From assembly GCF_003254625.1 (NCBI RefSeq), contig NZ_QJRJ01000061.1, positions 1 to 57,831 of the forward strand: a stretch of 57,831 nt of DNA. Reading direction: 5' to 3'. The translations under genes and the position numbers were made by a program. Of this stretch, positions 49,818-57,831 are shown piece after piece. This DNA comes from Flavobacterium ginsenosidimutans (lineage in GTDB: Bacteria; Bacteroidota; Bacteroidia; Flavobacteriales; Flavobacteriaceae). Every line of letters begins with the position of its first letter. Within the stretch, counting starts at the first letter, position 1. The notes under the pieces were generated by a model that did not search any database, had not been told where the DNA came from, and was given only the letters and a program-made list of their open reading frames with translations.

Positions 49818-50252
49818 TTGAAAAAAATAATCATCGTTGTATTTATTATAATGTTTTCATCATGCAAAGAAAATGATGAAGAACAAAAACTTATGTACAA
49901 ACAGCTCGTAAAATATCGAGATGAATTAAAGATGAATGCAAGAGATATAGATGCCTATATTCAAAATTTTATAGAAAAAGAGAAAATATACAAAAGCAAA
50001 ACTGAAGGTAGAAATGGAATTTTACTTGAATATGAAAAATCTTTTGAGAAACTAAAATTCAAAGAAAGAGATAAGATAGTTAAACTTCGCGATTCGTTTA
50101 ATCGGGAACATAAATTAAACCTCCATTTTGATACTTCAAATTATGATAACAATATCTCCGATACTGTTTTTAACAGATTAATGGAAATTGATTTTTATCG
50201 TTTAAAAATTAGCTTTCAAAGTAGATATTTAGTAGGTCATAGATGTATGTGA
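49818..50252 (+). CDS. Small lipoprotein, TTG start
   Basis: A 144-residue protein that begins at TTG (49818), supported by an immediate Lys-rich signal and lipobox IIIVVFIIMFSSC (Cys 16). The mature part is helical and charged (KLMYKQLVKYRDELKMNARD, then FEKLKFKERDKIVKLRDSF), ending in a Cys. No ATG would give a signal peptide. Function unknown; probably an envelope-anchored helical protein. Confidence 0.75.
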   Translation: MKKIIIVVFIIMFSSCKENDEEQKLMYKQLVKYRDELKMNARDIDAYIQNFIEKEKIYKSKTEGRNGILLEYEKSFEKLKFKERDKIVKLRDSFNREHKLNLHFDTSNYDNNISDTVFNRLMEIDFYRLKISFQSRYLVGHRCM

Positions 50253-50393
50253 ATTTCTTTGCTACATAGTAAAATTCAACTTCGACTATAAACGATTTAC
50301 GCTTGTTCAAAATTTAGAAAGTTTGACGCGAGCGCGAGCGTTTCGCTAGTGCACACAATCTTTACAAATTGAATACACTTATTAAACGTACTA

Positions 50394-50774
50394 ATGAAAA
50401 TAGAAATTAATAAAAAGTATCAGTCAAGTTTAATTGCAAATACTGATCTTCACGCAGGTGGTTTGTTTTTTTGTGTAATCTACCAAAATCAACTAGAGTT
50501 CTTTAAGAATGGTAAAGTTGAGCTAACAAAAAAGGTCGTTGATGCCTTTCGTCCTGTGGATGAGCATGACATTAAACATTTACAAAATTATAAGATTATC
50601 GGAAACTACTCATTTAATGATAGAGGATATTTGGTTTGTAAGTTTGAAGATTTGTTTTGGACATTTACTGGATTATCTACCGAAAAAGATAGTTCAATTA
50701 TTCCCTTTAACATTTATGATAGTCGCTTACTAAATAGATGGGGAGAAGTTTATAAACTTGAAGAAATTATTTAG
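50394..50774 (+). CDS. Hypothetical cytoplasmic protein
   Basis: A 126-residue protein, beta-rich (KIEINKKYQSSLIANTDLHA, then LFFCVIYQNQLEFFKNGKVE, then GYLVCKFEDLFWTFTGLS). No signal peptide, TM or recognised motif. The strand order hints at a small SH3- or barrel-like fold such as those of immunity proteins, but this is only an impression. A tandem repeat array begins 6 bp after its stop. Confidence 0.7.
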   Translation: MKIEINKKYQSSLIANTDLHAGGLFFCVIYQNQLEFFKNGKVELTKKVVDAFRPVDEHDIKHLQNYKIIGNYSFNDRGYLVCKFEDLFWTFTGLSTEKDSSIIPFNIYDSRLLNRWGEVYKLEEII

Positions 50775-50779
50775 TATCG

Positions 50780-51153
50780 ACAAAGATTGACAAAGTATCC
50801 TTTGCGGAATTTCTAGTGTGATTTCTCGTTCCTCGAAATGACAAATACTGTGTGGTTACAATGTGGAAAACCTTTGCGGAGCTACTTGAGGAGATTTCTC
50901 GTTCCTCGAAATGACAATACTTTGTGGAAAATCGTTGCGGAGCTACTTGCGAAGATTTCTCTCCCGAAGCCTCGGGATCGAAATGACAATACTGTGTGGT
51001 TACAATGTGGAAAACCTTTGCGGAGCTACTTGTGGAGATTTCTCTCCCGAAGCCTCGGGATCGAAATGACAAAACTATGTGGTTACAATATAGAAAATCT
51101 TTGCGAAGCTACTTGCGGAGATTTCTCTCCCGAAGCCTCGGGATCGAAATGAC
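50780..51153. repeat. Tandem array of five TGTCATTTCGA-family units
   Basis: Five head-to-tail units end TCGAAATGAC at 50842, 50915, 50987, 51070 and 51153 (periods 73, 72, 83, 83). Each has (T)TTGCGGAGCTACTTG then GAGATTTCTC. The last three carry TCCCGAAGCCTCGGGA, an internal palindrome missing from the first two. Two unit types are therefore mixed. Open frames across it on either strand are repeat artefacts. Confidence 0.9.
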
Positions 51154-51356
51154 AAACTGTATGGAGAAACTAATGGAGAAACAAACTACAAAAAGCAATC
51201 CTCATTAAATCAGTGTTAGTAAGAATTTTATATATTTGGTTATATCAAAAAAATCGATAGCGCGGATTTGCATTGGTAATCGCCTTGACGAACGATTCTA
51301 AAAAACAGGTTTTAGCAAGCTGAAATAATTTAGAAAAATTAGAAAAAAACTAAACC

Positions 51357-51851
51357 ATGGAAAACTTCGATTGGACTTCTTTCACCAAAAAAATAGCCGT
51401 TAAAGCACAACTCAGTGACATTTACAATGCTTGGACAATTGCGAACGAACTGGAAAAATGGTTTCTAGAAAAAGTATCTTTTTTTGATGCTAATGAGAAA
51501 TCAATTAGTAAAGATCAAAACGTTTCGGAGGGAAATGCTTATGAATGGCTTTGGTATTTGTATGATGACGCTATGAAAGGAAAAATCACTTCTGCCAACG
51601 GAAAAGACCAATTGCAGTTTACGTTTGAAGGAACGTGTCTGGTTGATATTAAATTGAGCGAAGAAAATGGCTATACAATTGTTGAACTTCATCAACATAA
51701 TATTCCGACAGATGATAATTCGAAAAAATACATTAGGCTGGGCTGTTCCAACGGTTGGCACTTTTATTTGACCAATCTGAAATCGGTTTACGAAGGCGGA
51801 TTGGATTTGCGCAATAAAGATGAGAATTTGAATCCGATGATTAATAATTAA
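51357..51851 (+). CDS. SRPBCC/AHSA1-like ligand-binding protein
   Basis: A 164-residue START-like protein: SFTKKIAVKAQLSDIYNAWT, then NELEKWFLEKVSFF, then YTIVELHQHNIP and a final GWHFYLTNLKSVYEGGLDLR. The AHSA1-like pattern (A-x-x-x-x-x-x-x-W-T near the start and an L-G-x-x-x-G-W-x-x-x-L end) is clear. It presumably binds a hydrophobic ligand or chaperone partner. The next gene starts 1 bp after its stop. Confidence 0.9.
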   Translation: MENFDWTSFTKKIAVKAQLSDIYNAWTIANELEKWFLEKVSFFDANEKSISKDQNVSEGNAYEWLWYLYDDAMKGKITSANGKDQLQFTFEGTCLVDIKLSEENGYTIVELHQHNIPTDDNSKKYIRLGCSNGWHFYLTNLKSVYEGGLDLRNKDENLNPMINN

Positions 51852-51852
51852 A

Positions 51853-52125
51853 ATGGGATATAATTTTTACAATGCTGAAACAGAGATTTTATATCTCAAT
51901 AATTCTAGCGAATACGATACTTTGTCGGTTTTTAAATTCTGCGCAAATAATCTTTACAGAATAAACGAAAGGATTAAAAAAGGAGAAACGATCAAAATCA
52001 TTGAAAACATTGACAAAGAATATACTAAAACGTATCTAATTGAAAATACCGCAGATTTTAAAAAATGGGTCGAAAAAATATACAACGGAGGTTTTGAAGA
52101 TTATCTCGAAACTGGAATGAAATAG
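51853..52125 (+). CDS. Hypothetical protein linked to SRPBCC gene
   Basis: A 90-residue cytoplasmic protein beginning MGYNFYNAETEILYLNNSSE, with a helical centre (FKFCANNLYRINERIKKGET). It starts 1 bp after the SRPBCC gene ends, so it is co-transcribed and probably coupled. No family was recognised. It is convergent with the DUF5995 gene, 15 bp apart. Confidence 0.75.
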   Translation: MGYNFYNAETEILYLNNSSEYDTLSVFKFCANNLYRINERIKKGETIKIIENIDKEYTKTYLIENTADFKKWVEKIYNGGFEDYLETGMK

Positions 52126-52140
52126 TTTATTTTTCCAAAA

Positions 52141-52932
52141 TCACGCCACAACACACTCCATATTTTTTTCTTCCATAATCTGCATATCGATTATTTTTTG
52201 AGCAACAGTTCCTCTTTCGAATAAACGAATGAATTTGAAAACGGCACTAACAAAATATCCTGGGTTTGAAACCAATCTGGCGATTTCTGTTATTCTTTTA
52301 TCTCTTAATTGCGTGCAGGCTTCTCTTCCATCTTCTGGAACTGCTACAAATTCGTTGGCAAATTTCCATGCGCCGTTTCTTGCGGTTTCCATACTGAAAT
52401 CGATAAAGAAGTTGTCTATTTTGCCTGTAAATTTTAGAATCCACGTAAGTGTTGGCCAAATTTTAATTAAGCATTTTTCGACACCGCCAACGAGATTGCT
52501 CAAAATAAAGTTTATTTTATCAAAATCGGCTTTTAAATCTTCGATGTCTTCGACTGTACTGACTTCCGCCGAGGCAATTCCTAAATCGAGATTAATATGT
52601 GCATTGATTCCGAGCAGTAAATGCTGCAACACTATTGGCCAGAACTTTTCGGATTGTTCAAAGGCAAATGCCCAACATTCAGACGGTTTTTCTTTGGCTT
52701 GATATTGATAATAGGCTTTTAAATATCTATTAGCAAAAATAACATCCAGTTTTTCCATTCGTTCGCCATTCTGGAAAGAACCAGTATGAATACCTTCTTT
52801 TACTCTTAGCGTAACTTCGCGATATAGAATGGCAAATAAACCCAAATTGCTCTGGTCTATTTTTGATTTTTCTATTATTTCATCCAATAACAAAATTACT
52901 TCGTCTATAGTTCCTGCTTGTTTCATACTCAT
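52141..52932 (-). CDS. DUF5995 family protein
   Basis: A 263-residue soluble helical protein. The hallmarks are LGLFAILYREVTLRVKEGI, then FANRYLKAYYQYQAKEKPSE and LQHLLLGINAHINLDLGIA, with a conserved N-A-H-I-N-x-D-L motif that may form a metal or catalytic site. It is monocistronic and convergent with the SRPBCC pair. Function unknown; the family occurs in Bacteroidota and Actinobacteria. Confidence 0.88.
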   Translation of the reverse strand: MSMKQAGTIDEVILLLDEIIEKSKIDQSNLGLFAILYREVTLRVKEGIHTGSFQNGERMEKLDVIFANRYLKAYYQYQAKEKPSECWAFAFEQSEKFWPIVLQHLLLGINAHINLDLGIASAEVSTVEDIEDLKADFDKINFILSNLVGGVEKCLIKIWPTLTWILKFTGKIDNFFIDFSMETARNGAWKFANEFVAVPEDGREACTQLRDKRITEIARLVSNPGYFVSAVFKFIRLFERGTVAQKIIDMQIMEEKNMECVVA

Positions 52933-53040
52933 GTATAATTGGTTATGATTAAATTGAGAAGAACTAATTTAATTATTTTAAGCTTTCAATGAACGTCATT
53001 TTGAGGTGATTATTTTGTTATTTCTTTTTGCAATTTCAGC

Positions 53041-53079
53041 AAAAAATCCCGCAAGAAAACTTCTTACGGGATTTTTTTT
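53041..53079 (-). terminator. Terminator of the 53117 membrane protein gene
   Basis: AAATCCCG/CGGGATTT stem, A- and T-runs on both sides. It lies between the DUF5995 promoter region and the membrane gene's end. Confidence 0.85.
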
Positions 53080-53116
53080 AAAACCTGATTTAATTAGCGC
53101 TGACGCTAACAAAATA

Positions 53117-54088
53117 CTATTTCGGTGCAAATCGATTATGATCGTATAGTTTTCTATCTGTGATATAATGCAAAATAAGATTCTTTGTCTGATCGGCTGT
53201 CAAGTCCTGATTATAGTTTTTTGCAACTACAACTCCCAGTCGGTTGATTTCATCATTTGATAGGTTCTCAAAATAAGAAAGTATCGTTTCTTTATTTTCC
53301 TGTTCGTTAATATCGAAATTTGGAATTGGCTCTGGCTGTACAGGAACTTCTTTCGTTTTACTTGAAACGTTTATTTTCTCTGCTTTTTCAGGTTTATTTT
53401 GCGAGAAATTTTTAGCAATCTTACGCTCAGGCTCCGACGGCAAATCAGCGGGATTCATTTTGGAAACTTCTTTTAAAATATATCCTAAAACCGCAACCAA
53501 AACTACTTTTGGCAACAACCCAATAATATCGCTTTTAATCACTGATGCCATTTGAAGTCCAGAAAATACTCCAAGCGCTATAAACGAAAAGCCTAAGATT
53601 TTAAAGTAATCTGGCAAAACAACATCAATTTTTCTGATGCGGTTTCCTAAAACAATATTAATCACTACTATTGCGACATTTGCAAGAATTAACAATATCG
53701 CACTAGAAAATGAACTTGAACCAAAAGAAGCTAATGCATTGACATCTCCAGCAGAAAAATAAACGGCTAGAGACTTAAAAAACATTACGCCTACTGAATA
53801 AACTGCAATTGCTAATAAAATTAAAGAGGCAATTATTAAAGAATCTGCTTTTTTGTATTGAAGTGTTTTACTCAAAAAGATTTTAAACACAAACAGAATT
53901 CCTATCCAGATTAAATTGCTGAAAACTGAAAATCCGTTGGCCGTTAAGCCATGAAACCAAGTTTGGTCAACATACAAAAAGTCTTTGTAAATTGAAAAGA
54001 GCAGCATTAAACCTGCATAAATGAATGCGGCTAATGCGGCGATATTATAATATTTAGGTAAAGTTGTTTTTGGGGTAGAGTTACTCAT
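53117..54088 (-). CDS. Multi-pass membrane protein with disordered C-terminus
   Basis: A 323-residue protein with about six membrane helices (about 15-33, 53-70, 84-105, 127-150, 165-180, 188-205), including AALAAFIYAGLMLLFSIYKD and IVLGNRIRKIDVVL. A Pro/Lys/Glu-rich linker (210-265) and a helical C-terminal domain with LSYFENLSNDEINRLGVVVA complete it. No family was recognised; it is common in Flavobacterium as hypothetical. A terminator follows. Confidence 0.78.
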   Translation of the reverse strand: MSNSTPKTTLPKYYNIAALAAFIYAGLMLLFSIYKDFLYVDQTWFHGLTANGFSVFSNLIWIGILFVFKIFLSKTLQYKKADSLIIASLILLAIAVYSVGVMFFKSLAVYFSAGDVNALASFGSSSFSSAILLILANVAIVVINIVLGNRIRKIDVVLPDYFKILGFSFIALGVFSGLQMASVIKSDIIGLLPKVVLVAVLGYILKEVSKMNPADLPSEPERKIAKNFSQNKPEKAEKINVSSKTKEVPVQPEPIPNFDINEQENKETILSYFENLSNDEINRLGVVVAKNYNQDLTADQTKNLILHYITDRKLYDHNRFAPK

Positions 54089-54194
54089 AAAGTGGCTGAT
54101 TTGTTAATTGATGATTGGATAGTTATACACCCAAAAATATAAAAATATAATTACAAACCAACTGGACTTTTTCTGTATTTTAAAACTGTTTCAA

Positions 54195-54237
54195 TAAAAA
54201 ACATCCTGCAAGAAAATAACTTACAGGATGCTTTTTT
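54195..54237 (-). terminator. Terminator of the GreA/GreB-like gene
   Basis: CATCCTG/CAGGATG with a loop of about 15 nt, T-run on both strands, 24 bp from the minus-strand stop at 54261. Confidence 0.82.
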
Positions 54238-54260
54238 ACTAACTTAAGGCTTAAGAAATA

Positions 54261-54638
54261 TTAAGCGACTTCTACTACTTTTAAAATTTCTAGTTTTAAA
54301 TTCCCTTTTTTGGCAGGCCATTCAATAATATCGCCCTCCTTGTAACCAACCATTGCAATTCCTTCATCAGAAAGTACAGAGATTTTGTTTTTGCTGACTT
54401 TTGCTTTTTCTGGACCCACTAAAAGGATTGTTTTTTCCTCATTATTAATGTGATCTTTGTATGTAACTTTTCGGTTTATCGAAACAATATCTTCAGGAAG
54501 ATCTTTTCTCAATACTTGAGTAGCATGTTTTAGCTGGCTCAATAAAAGTTCTTCTTCTTGTATGGTTACTTTTTTTCTTCTTACGTGATCTTTAATTAAA
54601 TCGTATGTTCCTGTTGTTAAAATTATATTTTGTGACAT
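54261..54638 (-). CDS. GreA/GreB-family factor (Rnk-like)
   Basis: A frame open to 54677, but the ATG at 54638 (SQNIILTTGTYDLIKDHVRR) gives 125 residues. The C-terminal FKBP-like Gre domain is clear: KVTYKDHINNEEKTILLVGP, then ISVLSDEGIAMVGYKEGDII and ILKVVEV. The long N-terminal coiled-coil finger of GreA, with its acidic tip, is shortened, so transcript-cleavage stimulation is doubtful. Rnk-like anti-Gre action at the RNA polymerase channel is possible. It is monocistronic. Confidence 0.85.
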   Translation of the reverse strand: MSQNIILTTGTYDLIKDHVRRKKVTIQEEELLLSQLKHATQVLRKDLPEDIVSINRKVTYKDHINNEEKTILLVGPEKAKVSKNKISVLSDEGIAMVGYKEGDIIEWPAKKGNLKLEILKVVEVA

Positions 54639-54972
54639 TACTTTCTTGTTTGCTTCATCTTTTCGTGAACATGACACAACTCTTCAGAGAACAGCACGCA
54701 AAAACGGCTATTCAATGATATCACATCCTGAATAAAAATGAGATTAAATAAATAAAAACTGTATATAGAATATCCCTGTCTAGAGTTGTGACAGGGCCAA
54801 AGTAATAAACTCTTTGGAGCTTTTTAAGAAAGTATCGTCATGCAAATACAATAACGTGCACATTAAGCACATTAGACAGCTGTTTATTAAATAAAAATTT
54901 GCAGTGACCATTATTGTATCGATTCTAATCTTTTGGCAAGATAAGCCTTTTTCTTACAATATGCAAAAATTA
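54639..54972. other. Non-coding gap before the S74 surface-protein gene
   Basis: About 330 bp with no gene. It holds the promoter region of the Gre-like gene on the minus strand and no obvious repeat. Confidence 0.5.
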
Positions 54973-55000
54973 TAAAAAAAGGAAGCTTTCGCTTCCTTTC
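54973..55000 (-). terminator. Terminator of the S74 protein gene
   Basis: AGGAAGC/GCTTCCT with a TTTC loop and T-run on the minus strand. The identical hairpin ends the second S74 gene at 57396. Confidence 0.9.
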
Positions 55001-55010
55001 TATTGTAAAA

Positions 55011-56552
55011 CTATTTCATTTTTTGTTCTAGTAATAATAATCTCTTCTCAATTTCTAAAATCTTAGCATCTTTAGCACCAAGTAGTTTTTGCTGATCTTC
55101 TATAAGCTTTTGCTGTTCTTGTACTGCTTTTACCAAAGGCACCACAAATTCTGAGTAACGTAAACTGTAATAATCACTGTCGTTTTGTGGTTTTACAATA
55201 CCGCTAAATTTATAACCAATACTATTAGCAGCCGTTTCTACTTCCTGCGCAATAAATCCCGATTGCAAGTCTGTAGTTCCAGTTTTCATTTTATAAGTTA
55301 CTGGTCGCAGTTTATTAATAAAGTTTAAACCATAAGTACTTGTTGCAATATCCTTTTTTAAACGAGAATCTGAATAATTTGACCAAGCGGTGTAACCTCC
55401 AATAGATGTTATTTTAGAATCACCAATCATCACTGTATTTGAACCTCTACCAATAGCATTCGTACCAATCACTATTTCATTGGTACCATTATCTGCTAAT
55501 GGTCTTGTATTTGCTCCTAACAATACTGAGCTATTCATTGATTTTACAGTTAACATTAAATTTGATTCAAAAGTCCCATAATAGAGTCCACTCTCATAAC
55601 CCATAACAGTATTAAGATCACCAGTTTGCACAAATCGCGATGCCCAGTGACCATTTACTGTATTATAACTTCCTGTAACATTACTTAAAGCTGAATTTCC
55701 AATTCCGATATTCTCTTTAGAAGTCTTTGTAATACTAATTGCATTCGGACCAATAGCAATATTATCATCGCCTGATGTAAGTGAATAAAGCGTTTGCAAT
55801 CCTATCCCTGTATTTCTAACACCACTTTTATTACTGTATAATGAATTACTACCTAAACCTACGTTATGGAAACCATCAACATTTGAATACAAAGCTTTCA
55901 AACCTACAGCAACATTTGCAAGCCCATTAACATTATTATACATTGATGAAACACCTACTGCGACATTATCATAACCATCTAAATTAGCGTTTAATGCTAA
56001 ATCTCCAAATGCAACATTATTCACACCAGAAGTAAGTTTTTGCAACGCCGCCCTACCCATTGCCGTGTTTGCTGCACCTGTAACTTTTGTAGGATTCATT
56101 GAAGCATATCCAAATGCTGTATTATTTGTTCCTAACAAACCGCTTGTATAGCCGTTAATTCTAAAAACCAAATCTTTATTATCAGAGGTTCCTATAAAAT
56201 CAGTTGCAGGATTTGTCCCTTTGTTACCCTTTATGCTCCAAGCTGTATTAGCAATTTGCTTTACTACACCATTTGCATCTGTAGTCAATAAATAATCGGT
56301 ACTTGTTCCCGTTTGCAATCCTGCAATTTTTAAGGTATTAACAGAAGTTGTGGTTAGAGTTGTTGGTTTTATTAAATCTCCACCAAATTGAATGGTATCA
56401 TTAACTGCTGTTACACCATTATTAGCAGTATTTAACGAATTTGGATTCATTTTTACTTTTTTCCCGTTTACCGTAACAAACGTTTCGGTTTGTGCCATCA
56501 TTAATCCGCTCTGGATTAAGAATAGCAAGCATGCAATCTTCTTCATTTTCAT
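55011..56552 (-). CDS. Trimeric surface protein with S74 intramolecular chaperone
   Basis: A 513-residue exported protein with a signal (MKKIACLLFLIQSGLMMAQ; the ATG at 56552 or 56546). The middle (about 120-390) is a YadA-head-like array of about 14-residue units: NTAFGYASMNP, NVAFGDLALNANLDGYDN and similar, which form left-handed trimeric beta-rolls. The C-terminal peptidase S74/endosialidase chaperone begins at YSDSRLKKDIATSTYG, where the serine after D is the self-cleavage site, and ends in a coiled coil. Found on phage fibres and Bacteroidota surface proteins. The gene at 56574 precedes it by 21 bp. Confidence 0.92.
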   Translation of the reverse strand: MKMKKIACLLFLIQSGLMMAQTETFVTVNGKKVKMNPNSLNTANNGVTAVNDTIQFGGDLIKPTTLTTTSVNTLKIAGLQTGTSTDYLLTTDANGVVKQIANTAWSIKGNKGTNPATDFIGTSDNKDLVFRINGYTSGLLGTNNTAFGYASMNPTKVTGAANTAMGRAALQKLTSGVNNVAFGDLALNANLDGYDNVAVGVSSMYNNVNGLANVAVGLKALYSNVDGFHNVGLGSNSLYSNKSGVRNTGIGLQTLYSLTSGDDNIAIGPNAISITKTSKENIGIGNSALSNVTGSYNTVNGHWASRFVQTGDLNTVMGYESGLYYGTFESNLMLTVKSMNSSVLLGANTRPLADNGTNEIVIGTNAIGRGSNTVMIGDSKITSIGGYTAWSNYSDSRLKKDIATSTYGLNFINKLRPVTYKMKTGTTDLQSGFIAQEVETAANSIGYKFSGIVKPQNDSDYYSLRYSEFVVPLVKAVQEQQKLIEDQQKLLGAKDAKILEIEKRLLLLEQKMK

Positions 56553-56573
56553 TGTATTGTATGTTATTTATGT

Positions 56574-56789
56574 TTATTCTAATGTCTTTTTAATAAGGTT
56601 CGAAACCGTATCTCTGTTTAATTTTTCCATTTTTATGTAATCTTTTTTGATATCGTCTGCCTTGAGTCCTTTTACAGCTCCATTTACACATTGGCGGATA
56701 TAATATTTTGAAACATTGTACTTTAAAAACAGTGCTTCTAAAACATTAGAATCATACGATTTATAAATTTTTGTTTTACTTTTACTCAT
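56574..56789 (-). CDS. Small HTH-like protein in S74 operon
   Basis: A 71-residue basic protein (VLEALFLKYNVSKYYIRQCV and GLKADDIKKDYIKMEKLN). The L-F-L-K-Y-x-V-S-x-x-Y-I-R-Q-C-V-N-G segment resembles an HTH recognition helix. It is upstream of the S74 gene by 21 bp and divergent from the regulator at 56874. It may control the surface protein; that is inferred from position. Confidence 0.65.
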   Translation of the reverse strand: MSKSKTKIYKSYDSNVLEALFLKYNVSKYYIRQCVNGAVKGLKADDIKKDYIKMEKLNRDTVSNLIKKTLE

Positions 56790-56873
56790 TGTTTTGTCTG
56801 TTTCAAAAATGAAAACAAATATAGAAGATAATTTTCAACCTTCAAAATATTTTGAAGAAAATTTCCTACAAAA

Positions 56874-57236
56874 ATGAATATCATTCTCGAGAATATAAAG
56901 TATTTAACTGTAAATGAGAATATTACTATAACAAAATTAGAAAGCATAATTGGTGCTAGTAAAGGAGTTTTATCTCGTGCCATAGCAAATGATACAGATA
57001 TTCAGACGAAATGGATCTTAAAAATAGTTGAAAAATATCCCCAATATAGTTGCGAATGGTTGATAAAAAGAGACGGACCTATGCTGAAGAATTTAGAAAA
57101 TACAAATTTGCCAAACCCAAATCTTGAAATTGAAGTTAATTATAAGGAACTTGCCGAATCGAGAAAAGAAACAATAGAGATTCAGAAAAAAGTAATATCC
57201 TATTTGGAAGCGCAAATTGAAAATAGCAATCTATAA
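56874..57236 (+). CDS. CI-like HTH regulator with coiled-coil tail
   Basis: A 120-residue protein. The N-terminal domain (1-70) resembles Bacteroidota phage-repressor HTHs: ENITITKLESIIGASKGVLS, then WILKIVEKYPQYSCEWLIKR ending DGPML. The C-terminus (about 85-118) is a coiled coil (YKELAESRKETIEIQKKVIS). There is no S24 peptidase domain, so it is not LexA-cleaved. It is divergent from the small HTH-like gene by 84 bp and probably regulates the S74 operon. Confidence 0.85.
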   Translation: MNIILENIKYLTVNENITITKLESIIGASKGVLSRAIANDTDIQTKWILKIVEKYPQYSCEWLIKRDGPMLKNLENTNLPNPNLEIEVNYKELAESRKETIEIQKKVISYLEAQIENSNL

Positions 57237-57325
57237 AGTGAGTTATGAATTATGAATTATGAATTGTGAATTGTAAATTGTGAATTGTGAAAAGTAATTA
57301 GTGAATGGTGAATGGTGAATAAACT
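57237..57325. repeat. Heptamer-periodic tract (TGAATTG/TGAATTA)
   Basis: GTTATGAATTATGAATTATG and on, with a 7-bp period (GAATTGT, GAATGGT). It lies right after the CI-like gene. It is analogous to, but different in sequence from, the tract at 36785. Confidence 0.85.
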
Positions 57326-57395
57326 ATTATAATAAACTCACAAAAGTATAAGAATGAAGATGGAATTTCACTGTCGCTGTTTGACTGTTATAAAT

Positions 57396-57429
57396 AAAAA
57401 AAAAGGAAGCTTTCGCTTCCTTTTTTTTT
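57396..57429 (-). terminator. Terminator of the second S74 gene
   Basis: AAGGAAGC/GCTTCCTT with TTTC loop and long A/T runs on both sides, identical stem to that at 54980. Confidence 0.92.
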
Positions 57430-57435
57430 GTAAAA

Positions 57436-57831
57436 TTATTTCAATTTTTGTTCGAGTTTTAGTAATCGATTCTCGATTTCTAGAATTTTAGCGTCTTTTG
57501 CTCCTAAAAGTTTTTGCTGTTCGCTTATTTGCGTTTGCTGATCTTCTATAAGCTTTTGCTGCTCTTGTACTGCTTTTACCAAAGGCACTACAAACTCTGA
57601 ATAACGTAAACTGTAATAATCACTGTCGTTTTGTGGTTTTACAATACCGCTAAATTGATAACCAATACTATTAGCCGTCGTTTCTACTTCCTGCGCAATA
57701 AATCCCGATTGCAGTTCCGTAGTTCCAGTTTTCATTTTATAAGTTACTGGACGTAATTTATTGATAAAGTTTAAACCATAAGTACTTGTTGCAATATCCT
57801 TTTTTAAACGAGAATCTGAATAATTTGACCA
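57436..57831 (-). CDS. S74-chaperone surface protein, partial (5' end outside window)
   Basis: Only the C-terminal ~131 residues are present. The frame is open through the end of the window, where the upstream bases encode WSNYSDSRLKKDIATSTYGL, the S74 cleavage site. The sequence is nearly the same as the end of the gene at 55011 (GFIAQEVET, NSDYYSLRYSEF-like PQNDSDYYSLRYSEF), but has an extra Q-T-Q-I-S-E-Q-Q-K-L heptad block. The two genes are paralogs in tandem sharing the chaperone and terminator. Confidence 0.92.
   Translation of the reverse strand, partial: WSNYSDSRLKKDIATSTYGLNFINKLRPVTYKMKTGTTELQSGFIAQEVETTANSIGYQFSGIVKPQNDSDYYSLRYSEFVVPLVKAVQEQQKLIEDQQTQISEQQKLLGAKDAKILEIENRLLKLEQKLK

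Noticed and set aside
50767..51208. Open frames on both strands across the 50780-51153 array
   Set aside because: Their peptides repeat the same 25-residue block because of the tandem repeat; no gene start or composition supports them.
55011..57831. Prophage at the right end (S74 protein, CI-like repressor)
   Set aside because: No terminase, capsid, portal or integrase genes are near. S74 domains and such repressors also occur in non-phage Bacteroidota surface-protein loci.

Overview
The window is a piece of a low-GC Bacteroidota chromosome, almost certainly a Flavobacterium or close relative. Supporting evidence: AT-rich intergenic DNA with TAnnTTTG-type promoter elements, few Shine-Dalgarno sites, many lipoproteins, a fused IcmF-type acyl-CoA mutase, a TSP3/OmpA outer-membrane protein, and several families of interspersed palindromic repeats. 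No rRNA, tRNA or CRISPR array was seen.

Layout. 1-6331: secreted beta-fold paralogs, an orphan TPR module, a degenerate ABC-ATPase-like protein, an XRE regulator divergent from a small conserved protein, and a two-gene membrane/GAF-like unit. 6332-20452: a ~14.1-kb integrative element inserted in the 3' end of the icmF-type gene. It is bounded by a 21-bp direct repeat whose right copy is the last 21 bp of that gene. It carries its own tyrosine integrase beside the right end, a RepA-like ATPase with an excisionase-like HTH, an HUH (CRESS-Rep-like) endonuclease, a second short tyrosine recombinase, and a cargo operon. 20432-44601: core-like chromosome with icmF, an L,D-transpeptidase, tandem SGNH hydrolases, a Coa1-like protein, DUF4197, purU, a BtuF-like protein, pyrF, an OmpA protein, dps, csbD, an AraC regulator, a response regulator and CHASE3 histidine kinase, an envelope-stress cluster (DUF4142, OMP, Lmo0937, YtxH, holin-like) and prfA. 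44602-57831: a patchy accessory stretch of lineage-specific secreted and membrane proteins, a PD-(D/E)XK protein, a second XRE/small-protein module, a tandem repeat array, SRPBCC, DUF5995, a GreA/GreB-like factor, and two S74-chaperone surface proteins, the second cut by the window end.

Most notable system. The element's cargo (12585-18241) is four same-strand genes: a Shedu-type (DUF4263) nuclease, an OLD-family ATPase-TOPRIM nuclease (GajA-like), a UvrD-like helicase overlapping it by 19 bp (GajB-like), and a RiboL-PSP-type HEPN ribonuclease with an Rx4H motif. GajA+GajB is the Gabija anti-phage pair. The flanking Shedu and HEPN proteins make this either a compound defence island or a Gabija system with extra effectors.

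Other points of interest are a duplicated promoter-to-terminator unit at 31132-31643 that looks like a pair of small RNAs, an interspersed-repeat-like peptide inside the IcmF reading frame, loss of a catalytic His in one of two tandem SGNH hydrolases, and a divergent HTH/small-protein module present twice. All calls come from reading the sequence; no database search was run.
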